Assembly (NCBI GenBank): GCA_963777435.1
Contig: CAVZQT010000003.1
Span: 1,612,001-1,676,000, forward strand
Length of the DNA stretch: 64,000 nt
Source of the DNA: AP-15 sp963777435
GTDB lineage: Bacteria; Pseudomonadota; Alphaproteobacteria; ATCC43930; CGMCC-115725
Direction: 5' to 3'
The notes beneath the pieces were generated by a model. The model made no database searches, had not been told where the DNA came from, and saw only the letters and a program-made list of their open reading frames with translations. The position numbers and the translations under genes were made by a program. Below are positions 37,265 through 46,115 of the stretch, in pieces. Numbering within the stretch: position 1 is the first letter of the stretch; each line of letters opens with the position of its first letter.

Positions 37265-38065
37265 TCACCGAGTGGGACTGGCTGCGAAGCCTTGGATCGT
37301 CCACTCCAGCGGTACGGGGTTGACGTGGATGAACCCATCGCTCGGCCGGTTGAAGTCAATGATCATCGCCATCGCGCCACTCACCATCAGGAGTAGGAGA
37401 AGCGCCAGCACCAGCTGCCTGCGACCGGCCAGCCCCATCTGATAGCCCAGTGCGCCGATGGCGAGCACTGCGCCGAGCAGCAATCCCAACATCGTCTCGG
37501 TTGGAACTCGGCTCTCCATCGAATAGCGCTGCACAAGCTCGGCGTCGAACATGTCGTTGAGCGAGGACACGAGTTGCGAGCCCAGGGGCGCCGGCATTGC
37601 CGGCAATAGCGGAAGTGTACGCTGCCAGATCTCGTTCTGCAGCGTGTTGGCATGCGCCAGCGCCGCCGTGGCGGCGTTCGGGCTCGCCGCAACGAGGTAA
37701 GCGAGCCGAGCGCGCGCATATTCCTCGATCAGCCCGGCGATCGGCTTTCCCGATGTGCCGGCAAGTCCTGTGCGAAGCCAGGCCGTGCCGATCGTGTTGG
37801 CTTCGTCGAGAGTCGCGTGGCGGCGCGCCTCAAATCGATCCTGGGCGATGCCGATTGTCACAGCCAACGTAAATGCGACAAATCCCAGCATGCCGGTCGT
37901 CAGGGTCGAAACACCGGCGTTTTGACTGTCGGGCAATGTTGTCGCACGGACCCGTAGTCGCCCGATTTGGAAGCCGACCTCACCCGCCAGCGCGAGCAGC
38001 GCGAAGACGAAGAGAGCGAACGCACCGATGCCAAACTCAATGATCTCTCGCAGAAATTCGATCAT
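37265..38065 (-). CDS. DUF4239-like (bestrophin-like) membrane protein
   Basis: 266 aa. Two N-terminal and two C-terminal transmembrane segments flank a soluble middle (about 85-205). The block DEANTIGTAWLR is typical of the DUF4239 bestrophin-like group. Function unknown. It is followed by the methyltransferase on the same strand and preceded by the DUF1622 gene. Confidence 0.72.
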   Translation of the reverse strand: MIEFLREIIEFGIGAFALFVFALLALAGEVGFQIGRLRVRATTLPDSQNAGVSTLTTGMLGFVAFTLAVTIGIAQDRFEARRHATLDEANTIGTAWLRTGLAGTSGKPIAGLIEEYARARLAYLVAASPNAATAALAHANTLQNEIWQRTLPLLPAMPAPLGSQLVSSLNDMFDAELVQRYSMESRVPTETMLGLLLGAVLAIGALGYQMGLAGRRQLVLALLLLLMVSGAMAMIIDFNRPSDGFIHVNPVPLEWTIQGFAASPTR

Positions 38066-38083
38066 AGCGACTATGCGGCCGTT

Positions 38084-38440
38084 TCACTCTCTAAAGTCAT
38101 TACTTCCTGAGTTGCCAAGCTCAGCCAAGTCTCGCTCGAGGAAAAAGTTCAGAAAGGTTCGTATCACTGCGATCGCGCCAAGCTGCCCCACCTCCTGCCA
38201 GGTCGGCGCAATCGATGTCTCGATGATATCGGCCGCGAGCTGAAAGGTGAGGCCGGCAACGAGCCAGCGTCCGTACCGTACCAAGACTTCGCGGAACCGG
38301 CGGTGTGCCCTCGGCGCAGGAAATGCCACCCACAGCCCGGCGAAGAATGCCTCGATCGTTCCAATGACGGTAACGATCAACGCCATCGCATCGATAACGA
38401 CGACAGCGTCCTGCGTGACGAGATGAAGCCATCCCTCCAT
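38084..38440 (-). CDS. DUF1622 membrane protein
   Basis: 118 aa with three transmembrane helices. The block RYGRWLVAGLTFQLAADI and the helix IRTFLNFFLERDL match the DUF1622 family. Function unknown. Same strand as the neighbouring membrane protein, 18 bases upstream of it, so probably co-transcribed. Confidence 0.8.
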   Translation of the reverse strand: MEGWLHLVTQDAVVVIDAMALIVTVIGTIEAFFAGLWVAFPAPRAHRRFREVLVRYGRWLVAGLTFQLAADIIETSIAPTWQEVGQLGAIAVIRTFLNFFLERDLAELGNSGSNDFRE

Positions 38441-38507
38441 CGACCGCTCCGCTTAGCCGTACGGTGCCGGTCGGATAACCCGGCCGGCACCGCCGGGTTC
38501 GGCCGTG

Positions 38508-40049
38508 TTAATGGTGGTGAGCGCCCTCTTGCAGCCGGCGGAGCACGTCGTCGAGGTTGAAGCTGGCGGCCTTCTGCCTTTGCGGATACTCCGCAAAGGT
38601 GGCGAGGAATTCTCCAATGTAGGCCTGTGCCGGCACCAACAAATAGACGTGATCAAGAAGCCAGTCGTAGTAGGTGTTCGAGGTAATGTCGGCACGCTCG
38701 AAGGGATCCGTGCGGAGATTAAATATTTTTGGAACGCGCAGGGTGGTGAAGGGCTCGGCCCAGATGCGCAGCGTGCCGGGCGTTCGCTGTTCCTCGAACA
38801 CGATCTTCCAGTTGTCGTACCGCAGTCCCACGACCTGTTGGTCGTCGTTGCAGTAAATAAACGAGGTCCGCGGGCTCTTCTCCACCTCGCCGGTCAAGTA
38901 CGGCACCAGATTATAGCCATCGAGGTGGATCTTGTAGGTCGTGTCGCCGACCGCGTAGCCCTTCAGCAGCTTGTCGGTGACGTCTGGGTCGCCGGCCAAG
39001 GCCAAGAATGTCGGCAGCCAGTCGTGATGGCCGACAATCTCGTTCGATACCGTCCCCGGCTTGATCTTGCCCGGCCAGCGGACCATGCACGGCACCCGAT
39101 AGGCGCCTTCCCAGTTGGAGTTCTTCTCGTTGCGGAAAGGCGTCATCGCCCCGTCGGGCCATGAATTCATGTGCGGACCGTTGTCGGAGCTGTACATGAC
39201 AAAGGTGTTGTCGGCGATGCCGGCATCGTCGAGTGCTTTCAGCACTTCGCCGACGTTCTTGTCGTGGTCGATCATCACATCATGGTATTCGCTTTGCCAA
39301 CGGCCCGACTGACCCCTGCTCTCCGGCTTCACATGCGTGCGGAAATGCATGTGGGTGAAGTTGACCCAGAGAAAGAAGGGTTGACCGGCCTGCGCCTGCC
39401 GCTTGATGTAGTCGGCGGAGCGGGAAGCGATGTCATCATCGATCGTCTCCATGCGCTTGCGCGTCAATGGACCGGTGTCGTTGATGGTCTGCTTACCGAC
39501 CTTGCCGAACCGCGGGTTGACCGTCGCGTCGTCTCTATCGGTTGCCTTGCAGTCCAAGACGCCGCGCGGGCCGAATTTCTCGTGAAACGCCGGGTCCTTC
39601 GGGTAGTCCGGCAGCTCCGGCTCCTCTTCCGCGTTCAGGTGATATAAATTGCCGTAGAACTCGTCGAAACCGTGCGCGGTCGGCAGGAATTCATTGCGGT
39701 CGCCGAGGTGGTTCTTACCGATCTGCGCGGTCGCGTAAGCTAAGGGCTTGAGCAGCGCGGCGATTGTCGGATCTTCTTTTTGCAGACCCGTCGCGGCGCC
39801 CGGCAAACCGACCTTGGTCATCCCGGTGCGCAATCCGTGCTGGCCGGTAATGAACGACGCCCGGCCGGCCGTGCAGCTCTGCTCGGCGTAGGAATCGGTG
39901 AAGCGCATGCCTTCCTGGGCAATGCGGTCGATATTGGGCGTCTGATAGCCCATCAACCCGTGCGTGTAGCAGCTCAAATTGGCGATGCCGATATCATCGC
40001 CCCAGATCACGACGATGTTCGGCTTGGTGGTTGCTCTAGATCTGGCCAT
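38508..40049 (-). CDS. Arylsulfatase (type I, formylglycine sulfatase)
   Basis: 513 aa from the ATG at 40049, preceded by GAGAGGAGAA. The sulfatase signature C-x-A-x-R is present as C59-TAGR, where the cysteine becomes formylglycine. Metal-binding aspartates are in VVIWGDD (residues 14-19) and SSDNGPH. No signal peptide is seen, so the enzyme may be cytoplasmic or use an unrecognised export route. It hydrolyses sulfate esters and could release sulfate for assimilation. No formylglycine-generating enzyme is in the window. Confidence 0.92.
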   Translation of the reverse strand: MARSRATTKPNIVVIWGDDIGIANLSCYTHGLMGYQTPNIDRIAQEGMRFTDSYAEQSCTAGRASFITGQHGLRTGMTKVGLPGAATGLQKEDPTIAALLKPLAYATAQIGKNHLGDRNEFLPTAHGFDEFYGNLYHLNAEEEPELPDYPKDPAFHEKFGPRGVLDCKATDRDDATVNPRFGKVGKQTINDTGPLTRKRMETIDDDIASRSADYIKRQAQAGQPFFLWVNFTHMHFRTHVKPESRGQSGRWQSEYHDVMIDHDKNVGEVLKALDDAGIADNTFVMYSSDNGPHMNSWPDGAMTPFRNEKNSNWEGAYRVPCMVRWPGKIKPGTVSNEIVGHHDWLPTFLALAGDPDVTDKLLKGYAVGDTTYKIHLDGYNLVPYLTGEVEKSPRTSFIYCNDDQQVVGLRYDNWKIVFEEQRTPGTLRIWAEPFTTLRVPKIFNLRTDPFERADITSNTYYDWLLDHVYLLVPAQAYIGEFLATFAEYPQRQKAASFNLDDVLRRLQEGAHHH

Positions 40050-40117
40050 TTCGTTCTCCTCTCGTTGGTGGACGTTTCGAAAGTGCTTTGGTCTCCCTGC
40101 TCCTCCGGGACGGCTAG

Positions 40118-40561
40118 CTAGGTGAGGCGGAACAGCACGGCAAAGAAGGCGAACAGGCCGATCAGGATCAGGAGAATGGCGACTGCGACGGCCGGCGATT
40201 GCTTTCCCTCCTTGGTCATGCCGGCGATCGGAGCGAACGCCGCGCTCCACAGGTAGCGAACCGTCCACCAGTACTGCCAAAGCGAGATGACGAGCGCCAG
40301 GATGCCGCAAGAAATCAGCGCCATCCCCAAATATTGTGGCGCATCCGGGAGATAGGCGGATCGGGCTCCGGGGATCTGTTGCAAGTGTTCGAGGTATTGC
40401 ACGATCGCGAAGCCAAACCCGATCAGCGCCGTTGCGGTGCGCAGCCACGCCATCATCGTGCGTTCGACGCTCAGCCGTGTGCGGATCCAGCCGAAGTGAC
40501 TATCCGCCGTGGCTCTTACTTCGAACCTCGCAGCACTTATGGCGATCGGTGAATCTGCCAT
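40118..40561 (-). CDS. DUF202 (YidH-like) membrane protein
   Basis: 147 aa with three transmembrane helices. The family block RTRLSVERTMMAWLRTATALIGFGF is complete in residues 26-50. Function unknown. The start at 40561 avoids overlap with the upstream transporter gene. It sits 68 bases before the arylsulfatase on the same strand. Confidence 0.82.
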   Translation of the reverse strand: MADSPIAISAARFEVRATADSHFGWIRTRLSVERTMMAWLRTATALIGFGFAIVQYLEHLQQIPGARSAYLPDAPQYLGMALISCGILALVISLWQYWWTVRYLWSAAFAPIAGMTKEGKQSPAVAVAILLILIGLFAFFAVLFRLT

Positions 40562-40598
40562 GCCGGTGACCTTTACTGACTGTTCGCCGCGTTGCGCC

Positions 40599-41465
40599 TC
40601 ACGGTTGCACTCTTGCCGCATGGCTTTGCTTGCGCCAGATCAGATACGGAATGGACAGGATCAAACCGACGATAACGTGGCAGACGACGACCGCCAGCAC
40701 CGCCACCTTCTGATCCGGAAAATTGACGCTGGCGATCGCCATTGCGAGACCCGGATGACGCGTGCCGGTGGCGAGCGCCAGCACGGTGCGATCGTCGGGG
40801 TTGGGCCCCCCGAGGAAATGCCCGACGGCAATACCGACGAGTGTGAACAGCGCAAGCACAACGAGAACGCCGTGGCCGATCATCCCCCAAATCGTCCCCG
40901 ATAGGTTGAAGAGGACGATTAGTGCTGCAGCGACGAGCAACACGTTGGCAAACATCGAGACGGGCTTGACGATCCGCTCGGTGAATTCAGGCGCAACAAA
41001 GCGAACGAACATGCCGGCGGCGAGCGGCGCGATTACCGAGACCGCGACGATCGCAGCCACCTGGCGGAACTGCACATGGGCTTCGGCATGGAAATAGACG
41101 CCCAGCACTCCGACGAAGAATGGCATCGAGACGATTGCGATCAGCGCCGCGGCCACCACCAATCCGATCGCATAAGAGCCCGAACCGCCGGCCATCCGCT
41201 GCCTGTTCGGCAGGAGCGGCGGCACCGGCGATACGGCCAGCGCCACGATTGCGATCTTGATCGCCGGTTGGAGATCGAAGACCGAGGCGATCGCGACGAC
41301 GAACGCGATCATCAGGACGGCCATCGCCAGGATCGAGCGAACCAAGAGTTGGGGCTGCCGGAACACGGAGATCGCATCTCCCCAGGCGGCGTGGAGCCCG
41401 AGTGCGAAGACCAGCAGAACGATGCTCAGTTTGATCGCGATCGGGATCAAATCGGCAAAGGTCAT
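40599..41465 (-). CDS. Bile acid:sodium symporter-like (BASS) transporter
   Basis: 288 aa with about nine hydrophobic helices. GTRHPGLAMAIASVNFPD near residue 240 matches the conserved helix of the BASS/SBF fold. It would carry an organic anion across the inner membrane; its location next to an arylsulfatase suggests a sulfated or carboxylated substrate. The start at 41465 follows GGGGGTTGGAC. The longer upstream frame runs through a run of nine C's and is less likely. Confidence 0.75.
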   Translation of the reverse strand: MTFADLIPIAIKLSIVLLVFALGLHAAWGDAISVFRQPQLLVRSILAMAVLMIAFVVAIASVFDLQPAIKIAIVALAVSPVPPLLPNRQRMAGGSGSYAIGLVVAAALIAIVSMPFFVGVLGVYFHAEAHVQFRQVAAIVAVSVIAPLAAGMFVRFVAPEFTERIVKPVSMFANVLLVAAALIVLFNLSGTIWGMIGHGVLVVLALFTLVGIAVGHFLGGPNPDDRTVLALATGTRHPGLAMAIASVNFPDQKVAVLAVVVCHVIVGLILSIPYLIWRKQSHAARVQP

Positions 41466-41743
41466 GTCCAACCCCCCCCCGTTCAGGCCGTTAGCGCCGT
41501 GACTTCGAAAATTTTGGTGCGCCTTCCGCAAGGCATTACGCGCAAGCCGTTCCAGGATCGGCTTTCCTCCTCACTCCCCAGCTTAAGACCGTAGTCGTCA
41601 GGCTCGGTGAACGTGCGAACAGCGCTTGAAGGCATCAGGCCTCGCCAGAGGATTTCGAGGCATATTGCTCACAGTTGCCCCTGAGCTGAAACTATTGATC
41701 GAGGGTTATCCGGAGAGACGCTGAGGTAGACGGAGAGGATAGA

Positions 41744-42625
41744 ATGCGGTCCACCCGAAAATTGGCGGTCGTCGCTGGCTCGGGCCTGCTGATCGCCGTC
41801 GCGGCGTCGGCGATTGGAGCCGGTCCCGCCAACGCCCAGCAATACCCGGCTCCAGGCGTGCCTGCGGTCACGACGGCACCGGTCTTGGCTGCGCCGCCAC
41901 CTGTCGTGCCGCCAACCTCGCCATCGTTGCTCAGCGGGTTGCAGCTGATCGCCTACCCCTATTTTTGGATGGCGGACCTCAGCATGGCGATCACGACACC
42001 CCTCGCGCGCGCGTCGCAGGTCAATGTCAGCATCGGGCCCGGTGAATTGCTCGGCGATCTCAACAACGCGCCGTTTATGGGCGCGGCCGAATTGCGCGAC
42101 GGGCCGTTCGGCATCCTCGCCGATGCAATGCACGTCCCGCTCGGTGTGCCGATCACCACCCGAAACATCTTTTTTTCGGGGGGCAATACCGGGGTGGTCA
42201 TGAGCCAAGTGACCGGAGATTTTCTCTACCGTGTCCTCGACCAGCCATCCCAGACGATCGACGGCGGTCTCGGTTTTCGCGTTTGGGACGTGTCGACTGA
42301 TACAATTTTGAACGGGATTGGGTTTATCCCCACGGTCAGCGTCAGCCGCTCCCGCAGCTGGGCTGATCCGCTGATCGCGGCCCGCTATCACCGCGATTTC
42401 GGCAACGGGTTTGGGCTGACCGCCTATGGCGATGTCGGCGGTTTCGGCATCGCCGCCCACGCCGATTGGCAGATATCAGGCACGTTTGACTACGCGTGGA
42501 AGTCATGGCTGGACCTGCACGTCGGTTACCGCAGCCTCAATGTCAGCTACCAGGCGAGCGGCAGTCCGCTTGGATTCGATGTACACATGAAAGGCCCGAT
42601 CGTCGGTGCCACCCTTCGATTTTAA
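41744..42625 (+). CDS. Outer-membrane beta-barrel-like protein
   Basis: 293 aa. A signal peptide (1-31, ending ANAQ) is followed by a Pro-rich linker (about 32-65) and a region of alternating strands that ends in a terminal Phe (GATLRF), the beta-barrel assembly signal. Regularly spaced aromatic residues support a barrel. The specific role is unknown. The first repeat element copy starts 10 bases after its stop. Confidence 0.7.
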   Translation: MRSTRKLAVVAGSGLLIAVAASAIGAGPANAQQYPAPGVPAVTTAPVLAAPPPVVPPTSPSLLSGLQLIAYPYFWMADLSMAITTPLARASQVNVSIGPGELLGDLNNAPFMGAAELRDGPFGILADAMHVPLGVPITTRNIFFSGGNTGVVMSQVTGDFLYRVLDQPSQTIDGGLGFRVWDVSTDTILNGIGFIPTVSVSRSRSWADPLIAARYHRDFGNGFGLTAYGDVGGFGIAAHADWQISGTFDYAWKSWLDLHVGYRSLNVSYQASGSPLGFDVHMKGPIVGATLRF

Positions 42626-42635
42626 AGAAGCAAGC

Positions 42636-42824
42636 GTAGGGCGGAAAAGCGCCGCGCCTTCCGCCGCAGACCGTTGGCGCATTTTCGTCGTTCGTTCGCT
42701 GTTTGGGTCGGGGGAACTGCATCACCAAACGCGATGGGTGAAAAGGACAAGATCGACCCAAGGGGAATCGGTCGAGGGGGGGACGCGGGCAAGAGGCCGA
42801 AGGCGCTGCGCTTTTCCGCCCTAC
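42636..42824. mobile_element. MITE-like repeat element, copy 1
   Basis: 189 bases bounded by long inverted ends beginning GTAGGGCGGAAAAGCGC and finishing GCGCTTTTCCGCCCTAC. The central part (GGGTCGGGGGAACTGC, then GATGGGTGAAAAGGACAAG) is shared with copies at 45207, 45511 and 48365. No protein is encoded. It directly abuts an IS630 transposase relic on its right side. Confidence 0.85.
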
Positions 42825-42920
42825 ACTTGCTGCCGCGCTACTCGCCCGATCTCAATCCCATCGAACAGGTCTTTGCCAAGCCAAAGACCCTACTGCGCAA
42901 AACCGACCCGCGCACGCAGA
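42825..42920 (+). pseudogene. IS630-family transposase C-terminal relic
   Basis: The sequence encodes LLPRYSPDLNPIEQVFAKPK followed by TLLRKTDPRT. This is the last DDE block of IS630/Tc1-type transposases, with the catalytic Glu in NPIEQ. The rest of the gene is missing: repeat copy 1 replaces the upstream part and homology fades after about 42920. It differs from the intact IS630 transposase at 46750 (STSWLNQVERWF), so it is another element. Confidence 0.75.
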
Positions 42921-43116
42921 AGTCGCAGTTAACGCTGGGGGAGCGAGAATTGCCAAGACGACAATCGGTCGTCGTCCATGCCCGGCCAAACCGCGACGGC
43001 CGCATCATCTGGAACGGCGCTCGCCGCCTCGGCGCGGTGATCCTCCTCGGCCGCCCCGTCACCCTCCCGATCCGCTTCTGCCGATAGCCTACCTGAGGGT
43101 TGCGGTGTGAGCCGCC
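42921..43116. other. Gap without recognised feature
   Basis: Bases between the IS630 relic and the binding-protein gene. No gene is supported; the open frame that runs through from the repeat is incidental. Confidence 0.4.
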
Positions 43117-44094
43117 TCATTCGATGACTTCATCAGCGCGGGCGATGATCGACGGCGGGATCGTCAGGCCGAGGGACTTGGCGGTATTGAGATTGACAAC
43201 CAGCTCGAATTTCGTTGGCTGCTGGACCGGCAGATCGGCGGGCTTGGCACCCCTGAGGATCTTCCCGACGTACATGCCGGCCTGGCGAGTGGCAGCCGGC
43301 TGGCTCGGTCCATAGCTGATCAGGCCGCCGGCCACAGCGAACTCGCGCGACTCATAGATCGCCGGAATGGGATGGCGAGAGGCCAGCGCCACGATCTGCT
43401 CGCGCCTGCTAAAGAAGAACGAATCGGTGCCGACAAGCAGGGCGCCGGCTTGCAGTTGGACGAGGATTGAGAAAACGGCGTCGATCTCGCTTGCGGTGCC
43501 GGCCTTCAGGATATGGAGCTGCACCCCCTTGGCGCGCGCCGCTTCCAGCGTGTCTCGCGTGACGCGCTCTGCAGTCGCATTGTTCGGGTTGACGAGCAGG
43601 GCGATCATCCCGGCCTGAGGAACCAGCTCGGACAGCAGCTCGAGCAGCTTGGACGCCAGCTCGACGGTGAGGATGCTGACGCCGGTGAGGTTGCCGCTTG
43701 GCCGCGAGAGACTCGTGACCAGACCGTTCCCGATCGGGTCGCCGACGCTAAAGACGATCGGGATCGTCGAAGTTGCATTTTTCGCTGCCAATGCCGAAGG
43801 GGTGCCGAGTGTTAGGATTACATCGACCTTGCGGCCGACGAGGTCGGCGGCCAACGCCGGCAGTCGATCATACTGGCCCTCCGCCCAGCGGTATTCGATC
43901 GCCACGTTTAGGCCCTCGACATAGCCGGTTTCGCTCAGCCCCTGGCGGAATGCGGCCATAAACGATGCGCTCGCGCCGGGCGAGTTGAGGCCGAGATAGC
44001 CGATCACCGGCATCGCCTTCTGCTGCGCACGGAGGGCATGCGAGCGGGCGATTGACGAGGCGCCGATGGCAAGAAGCAATTCCCGCCGCCTCAT
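43117..44094 (-). CDS. ABC substrate-binding protein (ABC_sub_bind/TrpX-like), copy 1
   Basis: 325 aa. An N-terminal signal with an RRREL start (residues 1-23, ending LRAQQ) is followed by KAMPVIGYLGLNSPG, the start of the mature domain typical of these binding proteins. It carries GYVEGLNVAIEYRWAEG and a C-terminus shared with copy 2. It overlaps copy 2 by ATGA. No permease or ATPase is adjacent, so its partners are elsewhere or it acts differently. Such orphan tandem copies are common in Bradyrhizobium-like genomes. Confidence 0.85.
   Translation of the reverse strand: MRRRELLLAIGASSIARSHALRAQQKAMPVIGYLGLNSPGASASFMAAFRQGLSETGYVEGLNVAIEYRWAEGQYDRLPALAADLVGRKVDVILTLGTPSALAAKNATSTIPIVFSVGDPIGNGLVTSLSRPSGNLTGVSILTVELASKLLELLSELVPQAGMIALLVNPNNATAERVTRDTLEAARAKGVQLHILKAGTASEIDAVFSILVQLQAGALLVGTDSFFFSRREQIVALASRHPIPAIYESREFAVAGGLISYGPSQPAATRQAGMYVGKILRGAKPADLPVQQPTKFELVVNLNTAKSLGLTIPPSIIARADEVIE
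43177..43464. repeat. 288-base tract identical to 44151-44438 (gene-conversion tract, copy 1)
   Basis: I found no difference between this stretch and 44151-44438, which lies exactly 974 bases away, whereas the flanks diverge strongly. It covers the C-terminal third of the first binding-protein gene. Confidence 0.85.
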
Positions 44095-45062
44095 TCGATA
44101 ACCTCATCGGTGCGGGCGAGGATCGATTGCGGCACGGTGAGGCCGAGCGCCTTGGCGGTATTGAGATTGACAACCAGCTCGAATTTCGTTGGCTGCTGGA
44201 CCGGCAGATCGGCGGGCTTGGCACCCCTGAGGATCTTCCCGACGTACATGCCGGCCTGGCGAGTGGCAGCCGGCTGGCTCGGTCCATAGCTGATCAGGCC
44301 GCCGGCCACAGCGAACTCGCGCGACTCATAGATCGCCGGAATGGGATGGCGAGAGGCCAGCGCCACGATCTGCTCGCGCCTGCTAAAGAAGAACGAATCG
44401 GTGCCGACAAGCAGGGCGCCGGCTTGCAGTTGGACGAGCGTTGTGAAGGCGCCATCGATCTCGCTCTCGCTTCCAGCCTTTAAAATAAGAAGTGGTATCC
44501 TCCTTGCCTGGGCTGCCTCCTGCACCTCGCGCACTATGCGCTCAGCACTCCCATTGTCCGGGTTCACGAGCAGAGCGGTCGTGCCGATTTGGGGCACCAG
44601 CTGGAAAAGCAGATCGAGCCGTTTGGGCACCAACTCGATGTTCAGGATGTTGACGCCCGTGAGATTGCCGTCGGGGCGTGCGAGATTGGTGACGAGGCCA
44701 GCTGCAACCGCGGAGCCAACGAGAAAGACGATCGGTATTACCGAGGTTGTACTTTTTGCCACGCGTGCCGAAACGGTGCTCTGGGCCATGATCACGTCGA
44801 CCTTGCGGCTGACGAGTTCGGCGGCCAGCGCGGGCAGCCGATCATAGCGACCCTCCGCCCATCGGTATTCGATCGCCAGATTTGGTCCCTCGACATAGCC
44901 GGTTTCGCTTAGCCCCTGGCGGAACGCAGCCACATTCGCACTCGAGCCGGGCGACGTGCTGCCGAGGAAACCGATCACCGGCATCGCCTTCTGCTGAGCG
45001 CGAAGGGCGCATGGCATAGTTATTGCGCCAGCGAGTAGGGTCATGAATTCGCGGCGTCGCAT
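44091..45062 (-). CDS. ABC substrate-binding protein (ABC_sub_bind/TrpX-like), copy 2
   Basis: 323 aa from the ATG at 45062 (MRRREFMTLLAG, Tat-like or Sec signal ending CALRAQQ). It is paralogous with copy 1 throughout: QQKAMPVIGFLG, GLSETGYVEG, VNPDNGSAERI. Residues 209-304 are identical to copy 1 at DNA level, so recombination has homogenised that part. It is the upstream gene of the pair. Ligand unknown. Confidence 0.85.
   Translation of the reverse strand: MRRREFMTLLAGAITMPCALRAQQKAMPVIGFLGSTSPGSSANVAAFRQGLSETGYVEGPNLAIEYRWAEGRYDRLPALAAELVSRKVDVIMAQSTVSARVAKSTTSVIPIVFLVGSAVAAGLVTNLARPDGNLTGVNILNIELVPKRLDLLFQLVPQIGTTALLVNPDNGSAERIVREVQEAAQARRIPLLILKAGSESEIDGAFTTLVQLQAGALLVGTDSFFFSRREQIVALASRHPIPAIYESREFAVAGGLISYGPSQPAATRQAGMYVGKILRGAKPADLPVQQPTKFELVVNLNTAKALGLTVPQSILARTDEVIE
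44151..44438. repeat. 288-base tract identical to 43177-43464 (gene-conversion tract, copy 2)
   Basis: See the partner tract. Divergence resumes abruptly at both edges (the right edge changes from CGAGGATTG to CGAGCGTTG). Confidence 0.85.
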
Positions 45063-45206
45063 TCGATCACCTTGGTTCGGCGCAAGAAAGCCCAAACGCC
45101 GCCAAAAGAGGCTATATCTGTTGTTCTAAAGATGCCCACAGAATCCGCGAGGGGCCACTCTCTCGAAAATCCTCGTTTTTGAGAGTGATTCCGACGATGC
45201 AGCAAT

Positions 45207-45403
45207 GTAGGGCGGAAAAGCGCAGCGCCTTCCGCCGCAGACCGTTGGCGGTTGGCGCATTTTCACCGTTAATTCGCTATCTGCATCGGGGAACTGCATC
45301 CCCGAATGGCGATGGGTGAAAGGGACAAGATCGACCCAAGGGGAATCGGTCGAGGGGGGGGCGCGGGCAAGAGGCGGAAGGCGCTGCGCTTTTCCCGCCC
45401 TAC
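45207..45403. mobile_element. MITE-like repeat element, copy 2
   Basis: 197 bases with the same inverted ends as copy 1; its left end is a perfect 30-base complement of the consensus right end. It is followed by GCTACTGAGGACC, exactly as copy 4 at 48557, and by about 100 bases shared with that locus. Confidence 0.85.
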
Positions 45404-45505
45404 GCTACTGAGGACCATTTATTATGCAGGCACGCTAATCCTGGGCTTGACGACCAAACGGTTTCCCGTAGCCGACTGATTAAAGCGCGCGGCTGATAAT
45501 CTCAG
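45404..45505. repeat. Duplicate of 48558-48660, including a methyltransferase 3'-end remnant
   Basis: About 100 bases match the DNA right of repeat copy 4 with few differences. Bases 45480-45505 correspond to the last codons and stop (EIISRAL) of the methyltransferase at 48635, then the match breaks where copy 3 begins. Confidence 0.8.
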
Positions 45506-45510
45506 CAAGC

Positions 45511-45704
45511 GTAGGGCGGAAAAGCGCCGCGCCTTCCGCCGCAGACCGTTGGCGGTTGGCGCATTTCGTCGTTCGTTCGCTGTTTGGGTCGGGGGAACTG
45601 CATCACCAAACGCGATGGGTGAAAAGGACAAGATCGACCCAAGGGGGATCGGTCGAGGGGGGACGCGGGCAAGAGGCGGAAGGCGCTGCGCTTTTCCGCC
45701 CTAC
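45511..45704. mobile_element. MITE-like repeat element, copy 3
   Basis: 194 bases, closest in sequence to copy 1 (CGCCGCGCCTTCCG at the left end). It starts immediately after the truncated methyltransferase 3' remnant. Confidence 0.85.
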
Positions 45705-46115
45705 GCTACTGATCGAGATCGCTACAATTGCCGCAGCGTCGAATACGACCTGATCGATTTCTACCATAATGAGAGCAGGCTTTTCGGCGCCGACAGCTGC
45801 AGGCTCGGCCTAGTCGTTTTTTTTGCGATGGCGGCGGCGCCCCCGTCCCCCCAAGTCGCCGACGTCGGCTCCCCACCTCATGCCGTGCCGATCTGGCACC
45901 CTGCTCCCGTACGTGTAGTCCACCAATTTTTGGCCCTATCCTTCGCACCGAAAAGCCTGTCTGTTATCAACACCATTCTCTCGTTCCGAAATTCTTGATT
46001 TTCACATACACTTATGATCCCCAAATCATCGACGCTTCTCAAGACGACGATTCTTAAATTGTCGACTTGCCCGACCCTTGTGAAACATACCCGGTCTCGG
46101 GGGGGTTGAAATCAG
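45705..46115. other. Intergenic stretch, gene remnants only
   Basis: About 410 bases with no gene I can support. Bases 45925-45998 match 35881-35952 (diverged repeat). The stretch is less GC-rich than its surroundings after 45900. Confidence 0.5.

Noticed and set aside
42674..43087. Open frame of 137 codons across repeat copy 1
   Set aside because: It only joins the non-coding repeat with the IS630 fragment; the first third is inverted-repeat sequence and similar open frames occur in the other copies.
45549..45998. Open frame of 149 codons starting in repeat copy 3
   Set aside because: It runs from repeat DNA into remnant DNA and lacks any recognisable domain.
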